Shown here: in pieces, positions 1-8,210 of the stretch
Layout of the letters: the number at the start of each line of letters is the position of its first letter
How positions within the stretch are numbered: the first letter of the stretch is position 1
Source of the DNA: Lentilactobacillus otakiensis DSM 19908 = JCM 15040
GTDB lineage: Bacteria; Bacillota; Bacilli; Lactobacillales; Lactobacillaceae
Assembly (NCBI RefSeq): GCF_001434145.1
Contig: NZ_AZED01000008.1
Coordinates: forward strand, 62,001-126,000
DNA length: 64,000 nt
Direction of reading: 5' to 3'
Program-made: the position numbers and the translations under genes
The notes under the pieces: generated by a model
The model's input: the letters and a program-made list of their open reading frames with translations, nothing else
The model's database searches: none
Told to the model about the DNA's origin: nothing

Positions 1-493
1 CAATGGCGATTAAATCCATCAAGCCACCGTTCGTACCAGTTGACGCAGTGGACAATGCCGTCGGTAGTTTTGCACCTAATGGCGAAATTAACCCTTGGAA
101 GTTTGCCGAAAGCCCTGACGCAACGAACGCCACAGCGATGAAGTATTCAGCTAACAGTGCCCAGCCGGCAATCCAGCCCCAGAACTCACCGAAAACAACG
201 TTGATCCATGAATAAGCAGAACCAGCGAATGGCATTGCGGCAGCCATTTCAGCGTAGGCAAAGGCCACGATTCCAGCAACGATTGCGGCCGCCAAGAATG
301 AAAGGGAAACGGCAGGACCAGCGTGTTGTGCAGCAACAACTCCAGGCAAGGTAAAAATAGAAGTTGAAACAATCGTTCCGACACCAAGCGCCAGGAAATC
401 TTTGGTGGTTAAGCTCCGAATCAAATGTGAATCCTTATCTTGATAAACAAGGGGATCTTCTTTTCGGAACATTTTATCAGTTAAACTACTCAT
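1..493 (-). CDS. APC-family amino acid permease, N-terminal part
   Basis: The reverse strand reads from an ATG at 493 without a stop to the window edge (164 codons), so only the N-terminal third is present. The protein begins MSSLTDKMFRKEDPLVYQ and soon reaches TTKDFLALGVGTIVSTSIFT, the first membrane segment with the conserved G-rich TM1 of the amino acid-polyamine-organocation (YfnA/cationic amino acid) permeases. Further hydrophobic segments follow (SFLAAAIVAGIVAFAYAEMA; GWIAGWALLAEYFIAVAFVA). The start is preceded by a good ribosome site (AGGAG, 7 nt before the ATG). Function is amino acid uptake or exchange across the cytoplasmic membrane; the substrate cannot be told from this part. Confidence 0.85.
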   Translation of the reverse strand, partial: MSSLTDKMFRKEDPLVYQDKDSHLIRSLTTKDFLALGVGTIVSTSIFTLPGVVAAQHAGPAVSLSFLAAAIVAGIVAFAYAEMAAAMPFAGSAYSWINVVFGEFWGWIAGWALLAEYFIAVAFVASGLSANFQGLISPLGAKLPTALSTASTGTNGGLMDLIAI

Positions 494-684
494 ATAATCA
501 CTCCTAATCTCAGTACAAAATTTTGCATACTAAACGAAAACTTTGAACACTGATAATTTATTTATTGTGGAAACCACACTTTCTAAATACGAAAACGATC
601 GCGGTTTCCTTCCTCGATCAACAATATGTAAATAATAATGACAAAAAAACAAAATTTCTCTCAAATTCCATTCAGCATGCGAGT
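494..684 (-). promoter_or_regulatory. Long AT-rich leader upstream of the permease
   Basis: No gene is visible here. The only structure seen is a hairpin with a 7-bp stem GGAAACC / GGTTTCC (569-575 and 603-609). No known riboswitch or T-box core (no GGTGGTACCGCG-like motif) was recognised. It may be an ordinary long 5' UTR. Confidence 0.25.
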
Positions 685-714
685 AGTTTAACGCATTTTT
701 AATTAGATTGTCAA
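685..714 (-). promoter_or_regulatory. Promoter for the permease, with an inverted repeat at the -35
   Basis: On the minus strand there is TTGACA (709-714), an 18-bp spacer and TAAACT (685-690). An inverted repeat ATTAGATT (702-709) / AATCTAAT (720-727) straddles the -35, which suggests an operator. Transcription from here would give a leader of about 180 nt before the permease start at 493. Confidence 0.45.
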
Positions 715-788
715 TATAAAATCTAATTAAAATCTCATTTTAAAAGGAAGACTATTATAATAAATTAGACACAAACTTCAGATTTCAT

Positions 789-823
789 TTGCCGAACCGT
801 GCCTTAATCACTATAATAGTGAT
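789..823 (+). promoter_or_regulatory. Promoter whose -10 lies inside a perfect palindrome
   Basis: TTGCCG (789-794), a 17-bp spacer and TATAAT (812-817). The -10 sits in a perfect 8-1-8 inverted repeat, ATCACTATAATAGTGAT (807-823). It lies 58 bp upstream of the HTH protein gene starting at 881, and is placed like an autoregulatory operator. Confidence 0.55.
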
Positions 824-880
824 GTGTGACTGCGAACAGCCTGTTTGCAAACTAAAATTATTCATGTTGGGGGCGACATT

Positions 881-1414
881 ATGGAACTGACTATCAAAGA
901 GTTGGCGGACGAATTATCGGTATCGAAAACTGCAATTAGAAAACATATGGACGATAAGTTCAGAGATACATATACGATAAAAAAGGGAAACAAGATTCTG
1001 ATCAAAGATGAGGGTGTTGAGGTTCTCAAAGGTCAATTCAAGAACCAGAATGAACACACCGAGAGCGAACAGCCAAAGCAAACCGCTAACCAGTTATCCG
1101 TTAAGGGCGGCGATAAGCAGACTGCCCTTTTAGCTGAGCAGCTCGAAGATCAACGGAAACAAATTGATGCAAAGGACAAACAAATTGCTGAGTTACATCA
1201 ACTTCTCGACCAATCACAACGGTTGCAATTGGATGTTCAAAACAAACTCAAACAGTTGGAAAGCCAAGGTACTTCTTCAGTAAAACAAACCATTCCAGAA
1301 TCAGTTAATGAAGAAGATCATTCAGAGGACAAAATTCCTGACAGCTACCAGCCGAGCAATGCGCGATTTCAAGAAGCAGGGAAGAAAAAGCACTGGTGGC
1401 AGTTTGGCAGATAA
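881..1414 (+). CDS. HTH / coiled-coil protein, DUF536-like
   Basis: 177 residues. The N-terminal ~45 residues (MELTIKELADELSVSKTAIRKH...) look like a helix-turn-helix. Residues ~90-140 form a heptad-rich coiled coil with repeated KQI units (QIDAKDKQIAELHQLLDQ). The protein ends with a basic/aromatic tail KKKHWWQFGR. This arrangement is typical of the DUF536 proteins usually encoded beside replication genes on lactobacillus plasmids, though chromosomal copies exist. The ATG at 881 is chosen because GGGGGCG precedes it at good spacing; the in-frame TTG at 845 has none. DNA binding and oligomerisation are inferred; the biological role is unknown. The palindrome at 807-823 may be its own target. 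Confidence 0.65.
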   Translation: MELTIKELADELSVSKTAIRKHMDDKFRDTYTIKKGNKILIKDEGVEVLKGQFKNQNEHTESEQPKQTANQLSVKGGDKQTALLAEQLEDQRKQIDAKDKQIAELHQLLDQSQRLQLDVQNKLKQLESQGTSSVKQTIPESVNEEDHSEDKIPDSYQPSNARFQEAGKKKHWWQFGR

Positions 1415-1512
1415 GATTTTTAACTCATTTTTTGAATAGCATTTATCATTCATGGTCATATCGGCGTCGGCCGAACTAACAGCTATTATTTGGACAGCTA
1501 GTCAATTCGTAC

Positions 1513-1551
1513 AAAAAGGAAGCGGGGAGAAATCCCTGCTTCCTTTTTTTT
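1513..1551. terminator. Bidirectional terminator
   Basis: Stem GGAAGC-GGGGA / TCCCT-GCTTCC with a GAAA loop, A-run before and T-run after. It serves the convergent genes ending at 1414 (+) and 1565 (-). Confidence 0.85.
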
Positions 1552-1564
1552 GTTAATGACGTGA

Positions 1565-2029
1565 TTATTCTTTTTTGAAGCGATATTCGAACCAGAGTCG
1601 GTCTTCATATGGTTTGAGGGCCTTTTCGAGTTGTGATCGTAATAGATTAACCCGTAAGTCGGCCGCCAAGATGATGGCACAGAATGCAAGCATTGTCAGT
1701 TCAACCGCAATGAGCCCCCAATTTTGCTTGGCGGTCATCACTAGCCATTCTTCCAAAACAAGTAAGAAGATCATTGATTTGGTCTTGCTTGCAAGCCAGT
1801 ACCAATGATTGATTCCTCTTAATTTTTTGGTCACGAAGGCCAATTTTTCTCCTGCCAGCCTAACTGGGTATTTAATCGCAACCTTTAGAGGGGAAGCATC
1901 TTGTGAGACCAGCCTTGATACGTAAGATGAAGATTTTCCAAGAGAATTTTTTGATAAGAAGTCGCCAATCCAAAGAGAAATCAGCAGATAAAGCATCAGA
2001 CAATCAGTAATATCCAGAAATACTTTCAT
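1565..2029 (-). CDS. Hypothetical membrane protein
   Basis: 154 residues. An N-terminal hydrophobic segment (DITDCLMLYLLISLWIGDFL) and two more in the second half (MIFLLVLEEWLVMTA, LIAVELTMLAFCAIILAADL) flank a basic soluble stretch (KVAIKYPVRLAGEKLAFVTKK). The ATG at 2029 has AGGAGG 8 nt upstream, better than the longer in-frame extension. No family recognised. Convergent with the DUF536-like gene. Confidence 0.6.
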   Translation of the reverse strand: MKVFLDITDCLMLYLLISLWIGDFLSKNSLGKSSSYVSRLVSQDASPLKVAIKYPVRLAGEKLAFVTKKLRGINHWYWLASKTKSMIFLLVLEEWLVMTAKQNWGLIAVELTMLAFCAIILAADLRVNLLRSQLEKALKPYEDRLWFEYRFKKE

Positions 2030-2377
2030 GACAAGACCTCCTAGAGCATATGTATTTAGGATTTCTCTTGAAAACAGTCCGTAAGTTTTCAAACGATCGT
2101 TTTCAAGCCAAACCCTTATTTGAAGCGAGTATACAATGCTTTGAAGGTGTTTTCTATTTATATTTAAAACTTAATAATGTTGGTGTTTTCATGAAAACGA
2201 ACACAATTGTTTTATGATAAACGATTGAGCTAATTATTAAGAAATTCTTAAGGCCACCAAAAAAGAGCAATTTTTTGAAGTGCAAAACAATGTATTTCGG
2301 CGTGGGGAATGAGTAAAATACAGGTAGATAGTTATTTCTGGTGAGTTGTTGGGATGATGCTGAAAAGGGGCAGTGAA

Positions 2378-3154
2378 ATGACAACGATTCAATCGATTTT
2401 AAAGCGAAGATATCAAGCGATTCTGGTCGAGAACACTCGGTATCTTAATAACCCATACGACCCGGAACGGGCCCATGATTTGCGGGTCATGATCCGGACA
2501 CTCCGAGGACTAATCAAATTTTTGAAACGGCGGATCGATCCTGCCGTTTATACGGATATTGACACAAATTTAAGCCAGGCTGCCATCTTGTTCGGTGACT
2601 TAAGGGAATTAGATGTGTTAATTGAACAAGCTGGACTGTACGCATATGATCACCCGGATAAGGACGCCGATTACTTCCATTTGTTTTCGGTGTTACGTCA
2701 AAACAGACGGGATGAAATGCGACAGACATTGAATGATCAAGCTCAAGAGAAGTTTCAAAATGAGTTAAAGCAGGTTGATAAGCAACTTACCAAACTCAAA
2801 TTCACCCAGTCCACTGGCTGGCATCAATATATTGTTAAAGAACTCAACCGTCGCAATCACAAATTAGTTAAGATTTATGAGGAACTAAATTTTAAGGACT
2901 ATCCTGAAGTTCATCATGTGCGGAAACGTTCTAAAACCCTCAGGTATGCATCGACGTATTTTGGCGACTTTGCACCGAACAAAGCCAATAAAAGTGCCAA
3001 ACTGGCTAAGGATATTCAAGATGATACTGGGACAATTACCGACGCTCATGTGAACTATATGCGGCTGCGCCAGTTGGCAGACAAAATGACCAAAGACGCC
3101 GATAAGCAACTGTTATTGAAAATTGCGGATGAGCAACTCAAAAAATTTGAATGA
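2378..3154 (+). CDS. CHAD domain protein
   Basis: 258 residues, all alpha-helical and very rich in Lys/Arg/His. The N-terminal part carries the CHAD hallmark HDLRVMIRTLRGLIKFLKRR, and a second conserved His/Arg block occurs near VHHVRKRSKTLRYA. CHAD (conserved histidine alpha-helical domain) proteins bind inorganic polyphosphate through these basic residues and are often near polyphosphate enzymes; none is next door here. The ATG at 2378 is preferred (AAGGGG, 8 nt upstream) over the ATG at 2354. It is followed after 18 bp by an esterase gene and probably cotranscribed. Confidence 0.85.
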   Translation: MTTIQSILKRRYQAILVENTRYLNNPYDPERAHDLRVMIRTLRGLIKFLKRRIDPAVYTDIDTNLSQAAILFGDLRELDVLIEQAGLYAYDHPDKDADYFHLFSVLRQNRRDEMRQTLNDQAQEKFQNELKQVDKQLTKLKFTQSTGWHQYIVKELNRRNHKLVKIYEELNFKDYPEVHHVRKRSKTLRYASTYFGDFAPNKANKSAKLAKDIQDDTGTITDAHVNYMRLRQLADKMTKDADKQLLLKIADEQLKKFE

Positions 3155-3172
3155 ACGTGAAGGAGCAATTCA

Positions 3173-3925
3173 ATGGCAATTCTTAGCTTAACTCGCGCTT
3201 GGTCAGCTTTAGAGGAACAGACCACGATTCATGTGATCTTGCCAAACGAGGTTCAGAAAAATCAAAAGTTACAGGTACTGTGGCTGCTCCACGGATTAGG
3301 AGATAACGGCAGCGGCTGGATTCGTAAGACAAATTTGGAAGTACTGATCAAATATACCAATCTGGCTGTGATCACTCCGGAAATGAACCGCAGTTTTTAT
3401 ATGAATTTGAAAAATGATTTACCGTACTGGGATTATTTAACTCAAGAGGTCATACCGGAAATGCGCAAGATACTACCACTATCGACAGAACCAAAGGACA
3501 ACTTTGTTGGCGGTGCCTCGATGGGCGGATTCGGTGCCCTGAAGTTAGCTTTCACGCATCCTGATTGGTTCAGTGCAGTGATGCCGATGTCACCAGTGGT
3601 GGATTTAACCGAATTGCCAAAGATGATGCCGGATTACCAAGCTATTTTGGACGGAATCAGACCCCAAAAATACTTGGAAAATCTAGCGGAAAGTGTGCTG
3701 ACTTCCGCACTGAGAAATCTCCGGTATTATTATTGTATTGGGGACCAGGATGTTCTAAAGCCATCGAATGACCAGTTCGTAGAATATATGAAAAATGACT
3801 TAGGACTCGATGTCGATTATTATACTGGCACAGGTGCTCACGACTGGTTATACTGGCAAAAGATGTTGCCGGGGATGCTGACGTGGCTGCTTCATGTCAA
3901 TTTATTGGATGGGAAACCAATTTAA
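3173..3925 (+). CDS. estA: Esterase, EstA/tributyrin esterase type
   Basis: 250-residue alpha/beta hydrolase of the esterase D / acetyl esterase group. The nucleophile elbow G-A-S-M-G-G puts the catalytic Ser near residue 116. The oxyanion-hole motif LLHGLGDNGSGW is near residue 38, the Asp is likely in CIGDQDVL and the His in GTGAHDW near the C-terminus. Related lactic-acid-bacterial EstA enzymes hydrolyse short-chain fatty acid esters. The protein has no signal peptide, so it is cytoplasmic. AAGGAG lies 7-8 nt before the ATG. Confidence 0.85.
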   Translation: MAILSLTRAWSALEEQTTIHVILPNEVQKNQKLQVLWLLHGLGDNGSGWIRKTNLEVLIKYTNLAVITPEMNRSFYMNLKNDLPYWDYLTQEVIPEMRKILPLSTEPKDNFVGGASMGGFGALKLAFTHPDWFSAVMPMSPVVDLTELPKMMPDYQAILDGIRPQKYLENLAESVLTSALRNLRYYYCIGDQDVLKPSNDQFVEYMKNDLGLDVDYYTGTGAHDWLYWQKMLPGMLTWLLHVNLLDGKPI

Positions 3926-3960
3926 AAAACAGTTGCCAATTTGCATTGGTAACTGTTTTT
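3925..3960 (+). terminator. Rho-independent terminator
   Basis: AACAGTTGCCAAT / ATTGGTAACTGTT hairpin followed by T5, flanked by an A-run; also usable by the convergent uppP. Confidence 0.85.
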
Positions 3961-3964
3961 GTCT

Positions 3965-4798
3965 CTAGTGTGCTAAAAATCCGAAGTAGCCGATCACGAT
4001 GATACTCAAGATAATTCGGTACCAGCCAAATACTTTAAAGTTATTGTGCTGGATGTAGTTAAGCAAGAAGCGAATTGCAAAGTAAGCAACGATAAAGGAA
4101 ACCAGCATTCCGGTTAGCAGAATAGTCGTTTGCAGACCTGTGAAGGCACCACCGTTACTGAAGTATTTATAAACCTTGAGTAGTGATGCACCAAACATGG
4201 TGGGAATGGCAAGGAAAAACGAAAACTCAGTAGCAACATATCTTGACGTTCCAATTATGATTCCACCTAAGATAGTTGCGCCAGACCGGGAAGTTCCGGG
4301 AATCAGCGAGAGCAACTGAAACATACCAATGATAAAGGCGGTGCTATACGATAATCTACTGAGATCAGTAAACTGAGGTTGCCGGTTTGCGTTCCGGTTT
4401 TCGATTACAATGAACAAAATCCCGTAAAGCAATAACATTGCCGAAACGACCTGCCAGTTCATCAAGTGAGCATCCATCCAGTCATTGAACAACAGACCGA
4501 TCACCACAGAAGGCAACACGGCGACAATCACTTTGAACCAGAGTACCCAAGTTTCATGTTGCTCGACATGAGTTTTTCTTGGCGAGAGGGGATTGAGCTT
4601 GTGGAAATAAAGAACCACAACTGCCATGATTGCGCCCAACTGAATCACTACATTGAACATATCTGTGAATTGGGTGGTCTGACTCATTTTGATAAATTCA
4701 TTGACCAGGATTAAATGGCCAGTTGAACTGATTGGCAGAAATTCAGTAATGCCTTCAACGATTCCTAATATAATTGCTTTGATAATGTCTAACATCAT
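3965..4798 (-). CDS. uppP: Undecaprenyl-diphosphatase UppP
   Basis: 277 residues, polytopic membrane protein of the BacA/UppP family. The two family signatures are intact: [17 protein letters not shown] in the first ~35 residues and PGTSRSGAT in the middle ([16 protein letters not shown]). The enzyme dephosphorylates undecaprenyl diphosphate to recycle the lipid carrier of cell-wall synthesis, and overexpression gives bacitracin tolerance. Two adjacent ATGs (4798 and 4795) fit the GGAAG site equally; the longer is listed. Convergent with estA. Confidence 0.95.
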   Translation of the reverse strand: MMLDIIKAIILGIVEGITEFLPISSTGHLILVNEFIKMSQTTQFTDMFNVVIQLGAIMAVVVLYFHKLNPLSPRKTHVEQHETWVLWFKVIVAVLPSVVIGLLFNDWMDAHLMNWQVVSAMLLLYGILFIVIENRNANRQPQFTDLSRLSYSTAFIIGMFQLLSLIPGTSRSGATILGGIIIGTSRYVATEFSFFLAIPTMFGASLLKVYKYFSNGGAFTGLQTTILLTGMLVSFIVAYFAIRFLLNYIQHNNFKVFGWYRIILSIIVIGYFGFLAH

Positions 4799-4987
4799 GC
4801 CAACTTCCAATCTATTTAATTTATGGGATAAGCATGCCATAAAAGGTGCTTTGAAAGTTGTGATTTACCTATTATTTACAATTTATCCACTTAATCTTTA
4901 CATTATACGCTTCGATTCGACTTGCTTGCCCAAGCCTATGATTGCGCTTACAATTGCGCTAGTAACACAAATGAGGAGGAAGATATT

Positions 4988-5902
4988 ATGAAGGCATATG
5001 GATATGAAAAGCATGGAGATCCAGAAGTTTTTCAAGAGTTTGAAGTTCCCGAACCAGCCCCATCTGCTAACCAGGTGCTCATTCGAACGATCGCAATTGG
5101 TTTGAACAATCGGGAGCGAGCTGAACGTGCTGGGGGCTTTGGCGTTATGTCATCACCATATATTCCTGGACGAGACGTCGTCGGTGAGATTATCAAAATT
5201 GGCGATCAGGTTTCTGATTTGAGTGTTGGAGAATTGGTCATGACTCACACAGAACGCGGCTATGCTGAGCTGGTACTTGGTGATTTGGATGCAACCGTCG
5301 TGATTCCTGATGGGATTACCCCAACTCGGGCGGCTGGCTTAATTACACCAGGCCTGACAGCATACAAAGCTGTTAAATATTTTGCGGATGTTCAGCCTGA
5401 TCAGACCGTGATTGTCAAAGGTGCTTCTGGTGGCGTGGGTTCACTAGCAGTTCAGATTGCAACTGATTTGGGGGCCAATGTGATTGGCATTGCATCCAGT
5501 CATAATAAGGACTACGTTGAATCCATCGGGGCGACTCAGTTTGTTGCCTATGATCAAACTGATCCAGCAACAGAGTTGGCCGATACTGGTGATGTTGTTC
5601 TCAACACGGCAATGAATGGTGCCGGTACCGACGATGACGTGAAGATAGTGAAGCCGGATGGTGTTATTGCCAGCGTCGCTCATAATTCACCCGTCACGGA
5701 TAAGCCATTGAAATTTGCCCACATTCATCCAACAGATGCGATGAGTGATCGCGAAGCCATGCAGGCGGTCATTGAGCTGATGCGTGAGGGTAAACTTGAT
5801 ATTAACATTGGGTACAAGTTACCATTTGATAGAGATGGGTTTGTTAAAGGCCACCAGTTGCTGGAAGAGAAGCATGATGGTCGGGTAATTATTGTTCATT
5901 AG
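4988..5902 (+). CDS. NADP-dependent medium-chain oxidoreductase (quinone reductase-like)
   Basis: 304 residues, zinc-independent MDR superfamily. An N-terminal GroES-like part (YGYEKHGDPEVFQEFEVPEP) is followed by the cofactor fold with VKGASGGVGSLAVQIATDLG near residue 140. No catalytic zinc cysteines are visible, which points to quinone oxidoreductase / enoyl reductase-like enzymes rather than classical alcohol dehydrogenases. The ATG at 4988 follows GAGGAGG; the upstream in-frame codons lack a site. It is a single-gene transcription unit ending at the terminator at 5918-5959. Substrate unknown. Confidence 0.85.
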   Translation: MKAYGYEKHGDPEVFQEFEVPEPAPSANQVLIRTIAIGLNNRERAERAGGFGVMSSPYIPGRDVVGEIIKIGDQVSDLSVGELVMTHTERGYAELVLGDLDATVVIPDGITPTRAAGLITPGLTAYKAVKYFADVQPDQTVIVKGASGGVGSLAVQIATDLGANVIGIASSHNKDYVESIGATQFVAYDQTDPATELADTGDVVLNTAMNGAGTDDDVKIVKPDGVIASVAHNSPVTDKPLKFAHIHPTDAMSDREAMQAVIELMREGKLDINIGYKLPFDRDGFVKGHQLLEEKHDGRVIIVH

Positions 5903-5917
5903 ACTTTTTTGTAAGTT

Positions 5918-5959
5918 AAGAGCCGAACTTCCTTGATAGTGGGAGTTCGGCTCTTTTTT
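5918..5959. terminator. Rho-independent terminator
   Basis: 12-bp stem AAGAGCCGAACT / AGTTCGGCTCTT followed by T6. It lies between convergent genes and directly before structured repeat A. Confidence 0.85.
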
Positions 5960-6003
5960 GGTTAAATTTGGATTTAGTTTGTGGTTGGTTCACTGTTGGT
6001 TGG

Positions 6004-6124
6004 CTGAAACGTGTTCCGACGCAACTGATGCTAACTTCTAAGGATGCTTTGACCAAAACCCGAAACCCGGGTTTTAATCAAAGCACCCTTAGAAACCGCA
6101 TCTCCCGGGTCTCGTCGCACTCTA
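6004..6124 (+). repeat. Structured intergenic repeat, class 1, copy A
   Basis: A long imperfect palindrome. The 5' end CTGAAACGTGTTCCGACG can pair at its edge with the 3' end CGTCGCACTCTA (CGACG/CGTCG, GTG/CAC). Inside are GATGC/GCATC, CTAAG/CTTAG, TGCTTTGA/TCAAAGCA and AAAACCC/GGGTTTT. Copies B (7657) and E (38161) have the same plan with different paired sequence. The 3' end overlaps the stop codon of thrE. Confidence 0.75.
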
Positions 6125-7477
6125 ATCAAAGTGTCTCCACTCCCTATCCATCAATGCTCGGGCGACAAACAAGCCCATCGGTAGGAAGATGATAATCAGT
6201 GCTGCCTTTGTCAGCCAGAGTGCGCCGACGCTGATTTGATTGATTCCGATGCTATACACCGCTCTGTAAATATACAATCCCGGAACCATGATTACAATTG
6301 ATGGGACGGTCAATGAAATTCTTGGGTATCCGTTATATCTGTTAACTAACGAAGCAATTAGGCCAGCGACTAATGCCGCGATGAAGGCTGCTGCTGCTGG
6401 TGGAACGCTCGTTAGGTCGACCATTTCCAGTCTCAATGTGTTGGCAACTGCTCCGATTAATCCGGCAGTCATTGCCATTTTTTGTGAACTGTTAAACATA
6501 ATCGAGAAGCCGTAGACCCCACAAAAACTGGCGGGAATCCGCAACAGCATGAGCATCAATGGTGATAATCCTAAAGGGAGAAAGTTTTCTGGTCGGAAAT
6601 CGAACAGAAGCGCAACCAGCCAGCCAACGAGGGCTGCAACGGCCGTAATCATGATAGCGTATGCCATGCGCTCTAATCCCGATCGCATATCTAATTTGGA
6701 AATATCCAAGAAACTGGTGATAAACGGAAATCCGGGAATCACGAACAACATGGCGCCAATATAACCAGCTTCATGTTGCGCCAAAATTTGGAAGTTGGAT
6801 TCAAATATTTTGAATGAGAACATGTAGGCGAGACAAGCGATCGCCACTGCAATTGAAATGCTGGCAATGGTCGTGATGTGTTGTTTACCCATGGAGCCAC
6901 GGAAATATTGACCAATTCCAGCACCGATAAAGGAACAGATCATTTCAGGAATGCCACCGCCCAGCAAAAAAATAAATCCGCTGCAGGCCAATGCTGCTGC
7001 AAATCCCGAAATGATCGGACTGTATTGAACGGGTCGTCGCTCAATTTCACTGATCTTGGTATGAATTTGTTTGACGGTTGCTGTGCCAAAGTCTCGTTCA
7101 AAATAGTTCACAAAATTTTCTAACGTATTCAATTTATCAGTGTTGACACCCGTATTTGGTAAAGCGAGTACTTGCGAGTAACTGTGATCGTTGATAAAAC
7201 AGGTAAATTGAAGTGAACTCAGGCCGATATCTGCTGAACAGGTGAGGCCAAGCACTCTGGCGACCGTATTCATAGCGTCACGAACCCGCCAGGCTCCGGT
7301 TCCACAGGAAAGCATCACAATACCAACTCGGCCAACAATAGAAGCCCGTTCCCTCAAACCGGCTTCTTTGGCAGGAACAGACTCATCAGTGGTAAACGAT
7401 TTCCAAGGAATCGTCATATGATGATTCTGAGATAAATGGAATTTTTTCGGTACATTTGGTTGCTGGCTGTTTGCCAT
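6122..7477 (-). CDS. thrE: Threonine/serine exporter, ThrE family
   Basis: 451 residues. The N-terminal half has the ThrE (DUF1212) pattern, with ERASIVGRVGIVMLSCGTGAWRV (shown in parts) and a cytosolic segment up to the HTKISEIERRP stretch, then about ten membrane segments. The second half (GNQ/PENFLPLGLSPLMLMLL...) corresponds to the ThrE-2 (DUF3815) domain, so both domains are fused in one chain as in corynebacterial ThrE. The family exports threonine and serine. It lies next to thrB, thrC, hom and aspartokinase, which supports threonine overflow control. The start at 7477 has GGAGG 7 nt upstream. Confidence 0.85.
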   Translation of the reverse strand: MANSQQPNVPKKFHLSQNHHMTIPWKSFTTDESVPAKEAGLRERASIVGRVGIVMLSCGTGAWRVRDAMNTVARVLGLTCSADIGLSSLQFTCFINDHSYSQVLALPNTGVNTDKLNTLENFVNYFERDFGTATVKQIHTKISEIERRPVQYSPIISGFAAALACSGFIFLLGGGIPEMICSFIGAGIGQYFRGSMGKQHITTIASISIAVAIACLAYMFSFKIFESNFQILAQHEAGYIGAMLFVIPGFPFITSFLDISKLDMRSGLERMAYAIMITAVAALVGWLVALLFDFRPENFLPLGLSPLMLMLLRIPASFCGVYGFSIMFNSSQKMAMTAGLIGAVANTLRLEMVDLTSVPPAAAAFIAALVAGLIASLVNRYNGYPRISLTVPSIVIMVPGLYIYRAVYSIGINQISVGALWLTKAALIIIFLPMGLFVARALMDREWRHFD

Positions 7478-7597
7478 GATTTCCTCCAGAATACTTTTTA
7501 AATCGGTAAATGCATACAATATTGTATTATATGCGGACTGTGAAACAACTTTCAAGTTGGTAAGGGCTTACAGTTGGAAGTTTAATTAATTGGCAAA

Positions 7598-7628
7598 TAA
7601 AAAATCCCTGATGTGGGCATCGGGGATT
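7598..7628 (-). terminator. Terminator of the thrC-thrB-ACT operon
   Basis: On the minus strand AATCCCCGATG / CATCAGGGATT is followed by a T-rich run. Repeat B lies between the operon's last stop codon and this terminator. Confidence 0.7.
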
Positions 7629-7656
7629 GGTGTTTCGCTGTTTTACTGTTATTTTG

Positions 7657-7778
7657 TTGAAACGTGCTCCGACACAACTGACACTGCGATCTAAGATTCT
7701 CGGGTTAAAATCCAAAACCGGGATTTAAACCCGAGAAGCCTTAGTTCTCCGTGTCAAACCGTTGTTTGTCGCACTCTA
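7657..7778 (+). repeat. Structured intergenic repeat, class 1, copy B
   Basis: It has the same ends as copy A (TTGAAACGTGCTCCGAC ... GTCGCACTCTA) and the same nested helices, with changed sequence: GACAC/GTGTC, CTAAG/CTTAG, TCTCGGGTT/AACCCGAGA and AAATCC/GGATTT. The 3' end contains the stop codon of the ACT-domain gene (7776-7778). Confidence 0.75.
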
Positions 7779-8210
7779 TTCAATTGACACCAACTGCACA
7801 TTACTAGCGCCATCCACCAGCCGGATATTTCCCAATAGGCTGTCGATAGTACCGGTGAAATGGCTCAAGTCCAATGAAATCACGATACTGGCGATGTTAT
7901 GAATCGGGATGTTTTGGTTAATCGTCAACACGCTGGCACTGGTTTCCGAAATAGTTGTCAGGACCTTTGACAAGATTCCCCGTTGGTTTTCGAGCATCAA
8001 AGAAATGACGGCTTTTCGATCCATCATATTTTCTTCCGGCAAAAACACCAGGTCCTTATATTTGTAGAAAGTTCCTCGACTAATGCCGACAACCTTGACC
8101 GCTTCACTGACCTGCTTGACTTTGCCGCTCTCCAATAATTGACGGGCGTGAATCACCTTGTCAAACGACTCTGGGAGAATTGAGCTATCAACGATGTAAT
8201 ACTTTTCCAC
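7776..8210 (-). CDS. ACT domain-containing protein (PheB/UPF0735 family)
   Basis: About 144 residues. The N-terminal ~60 residues contain a predicted HTH (QVSEAVKVVGISRGTFYKYKD). The C-terminal part is an ACT domain (MDRKAVISLMLENQRGILSKVL...), the small-molecule sensor fold that binds amino acids. It corresponds to the UPF0735/PheB family. Either of two GTG codons (8216 or 8210) can start it; 8210 is preferred for its 9-nt spacing from GAGG. It overlaps thrB by about 20 bp, so it is translationally coupled to threonine synthesis, and a sensor/regulator role is inferred. Confidence 0.75.
   Translation of the reverse strand: MEKYYIVDSSILPESFDKVIHARQLLESGKVKQVSEAVKVVGISRGTFYKYKDLVFLPEENMMDRKAVISLMLENQRGILSKVLTTISETSASVLTINQNIPIHNIASIVISLDLSHFTGTIDSLLGNIRLVDGASNVQLVSIE

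Noticed and set aside
7527-7715. Minus-strand ORF of 62 codons across repeat B and the terminator
   Set aside because: Lies over structured intergenic DNA, no ribosome site, odd composition.
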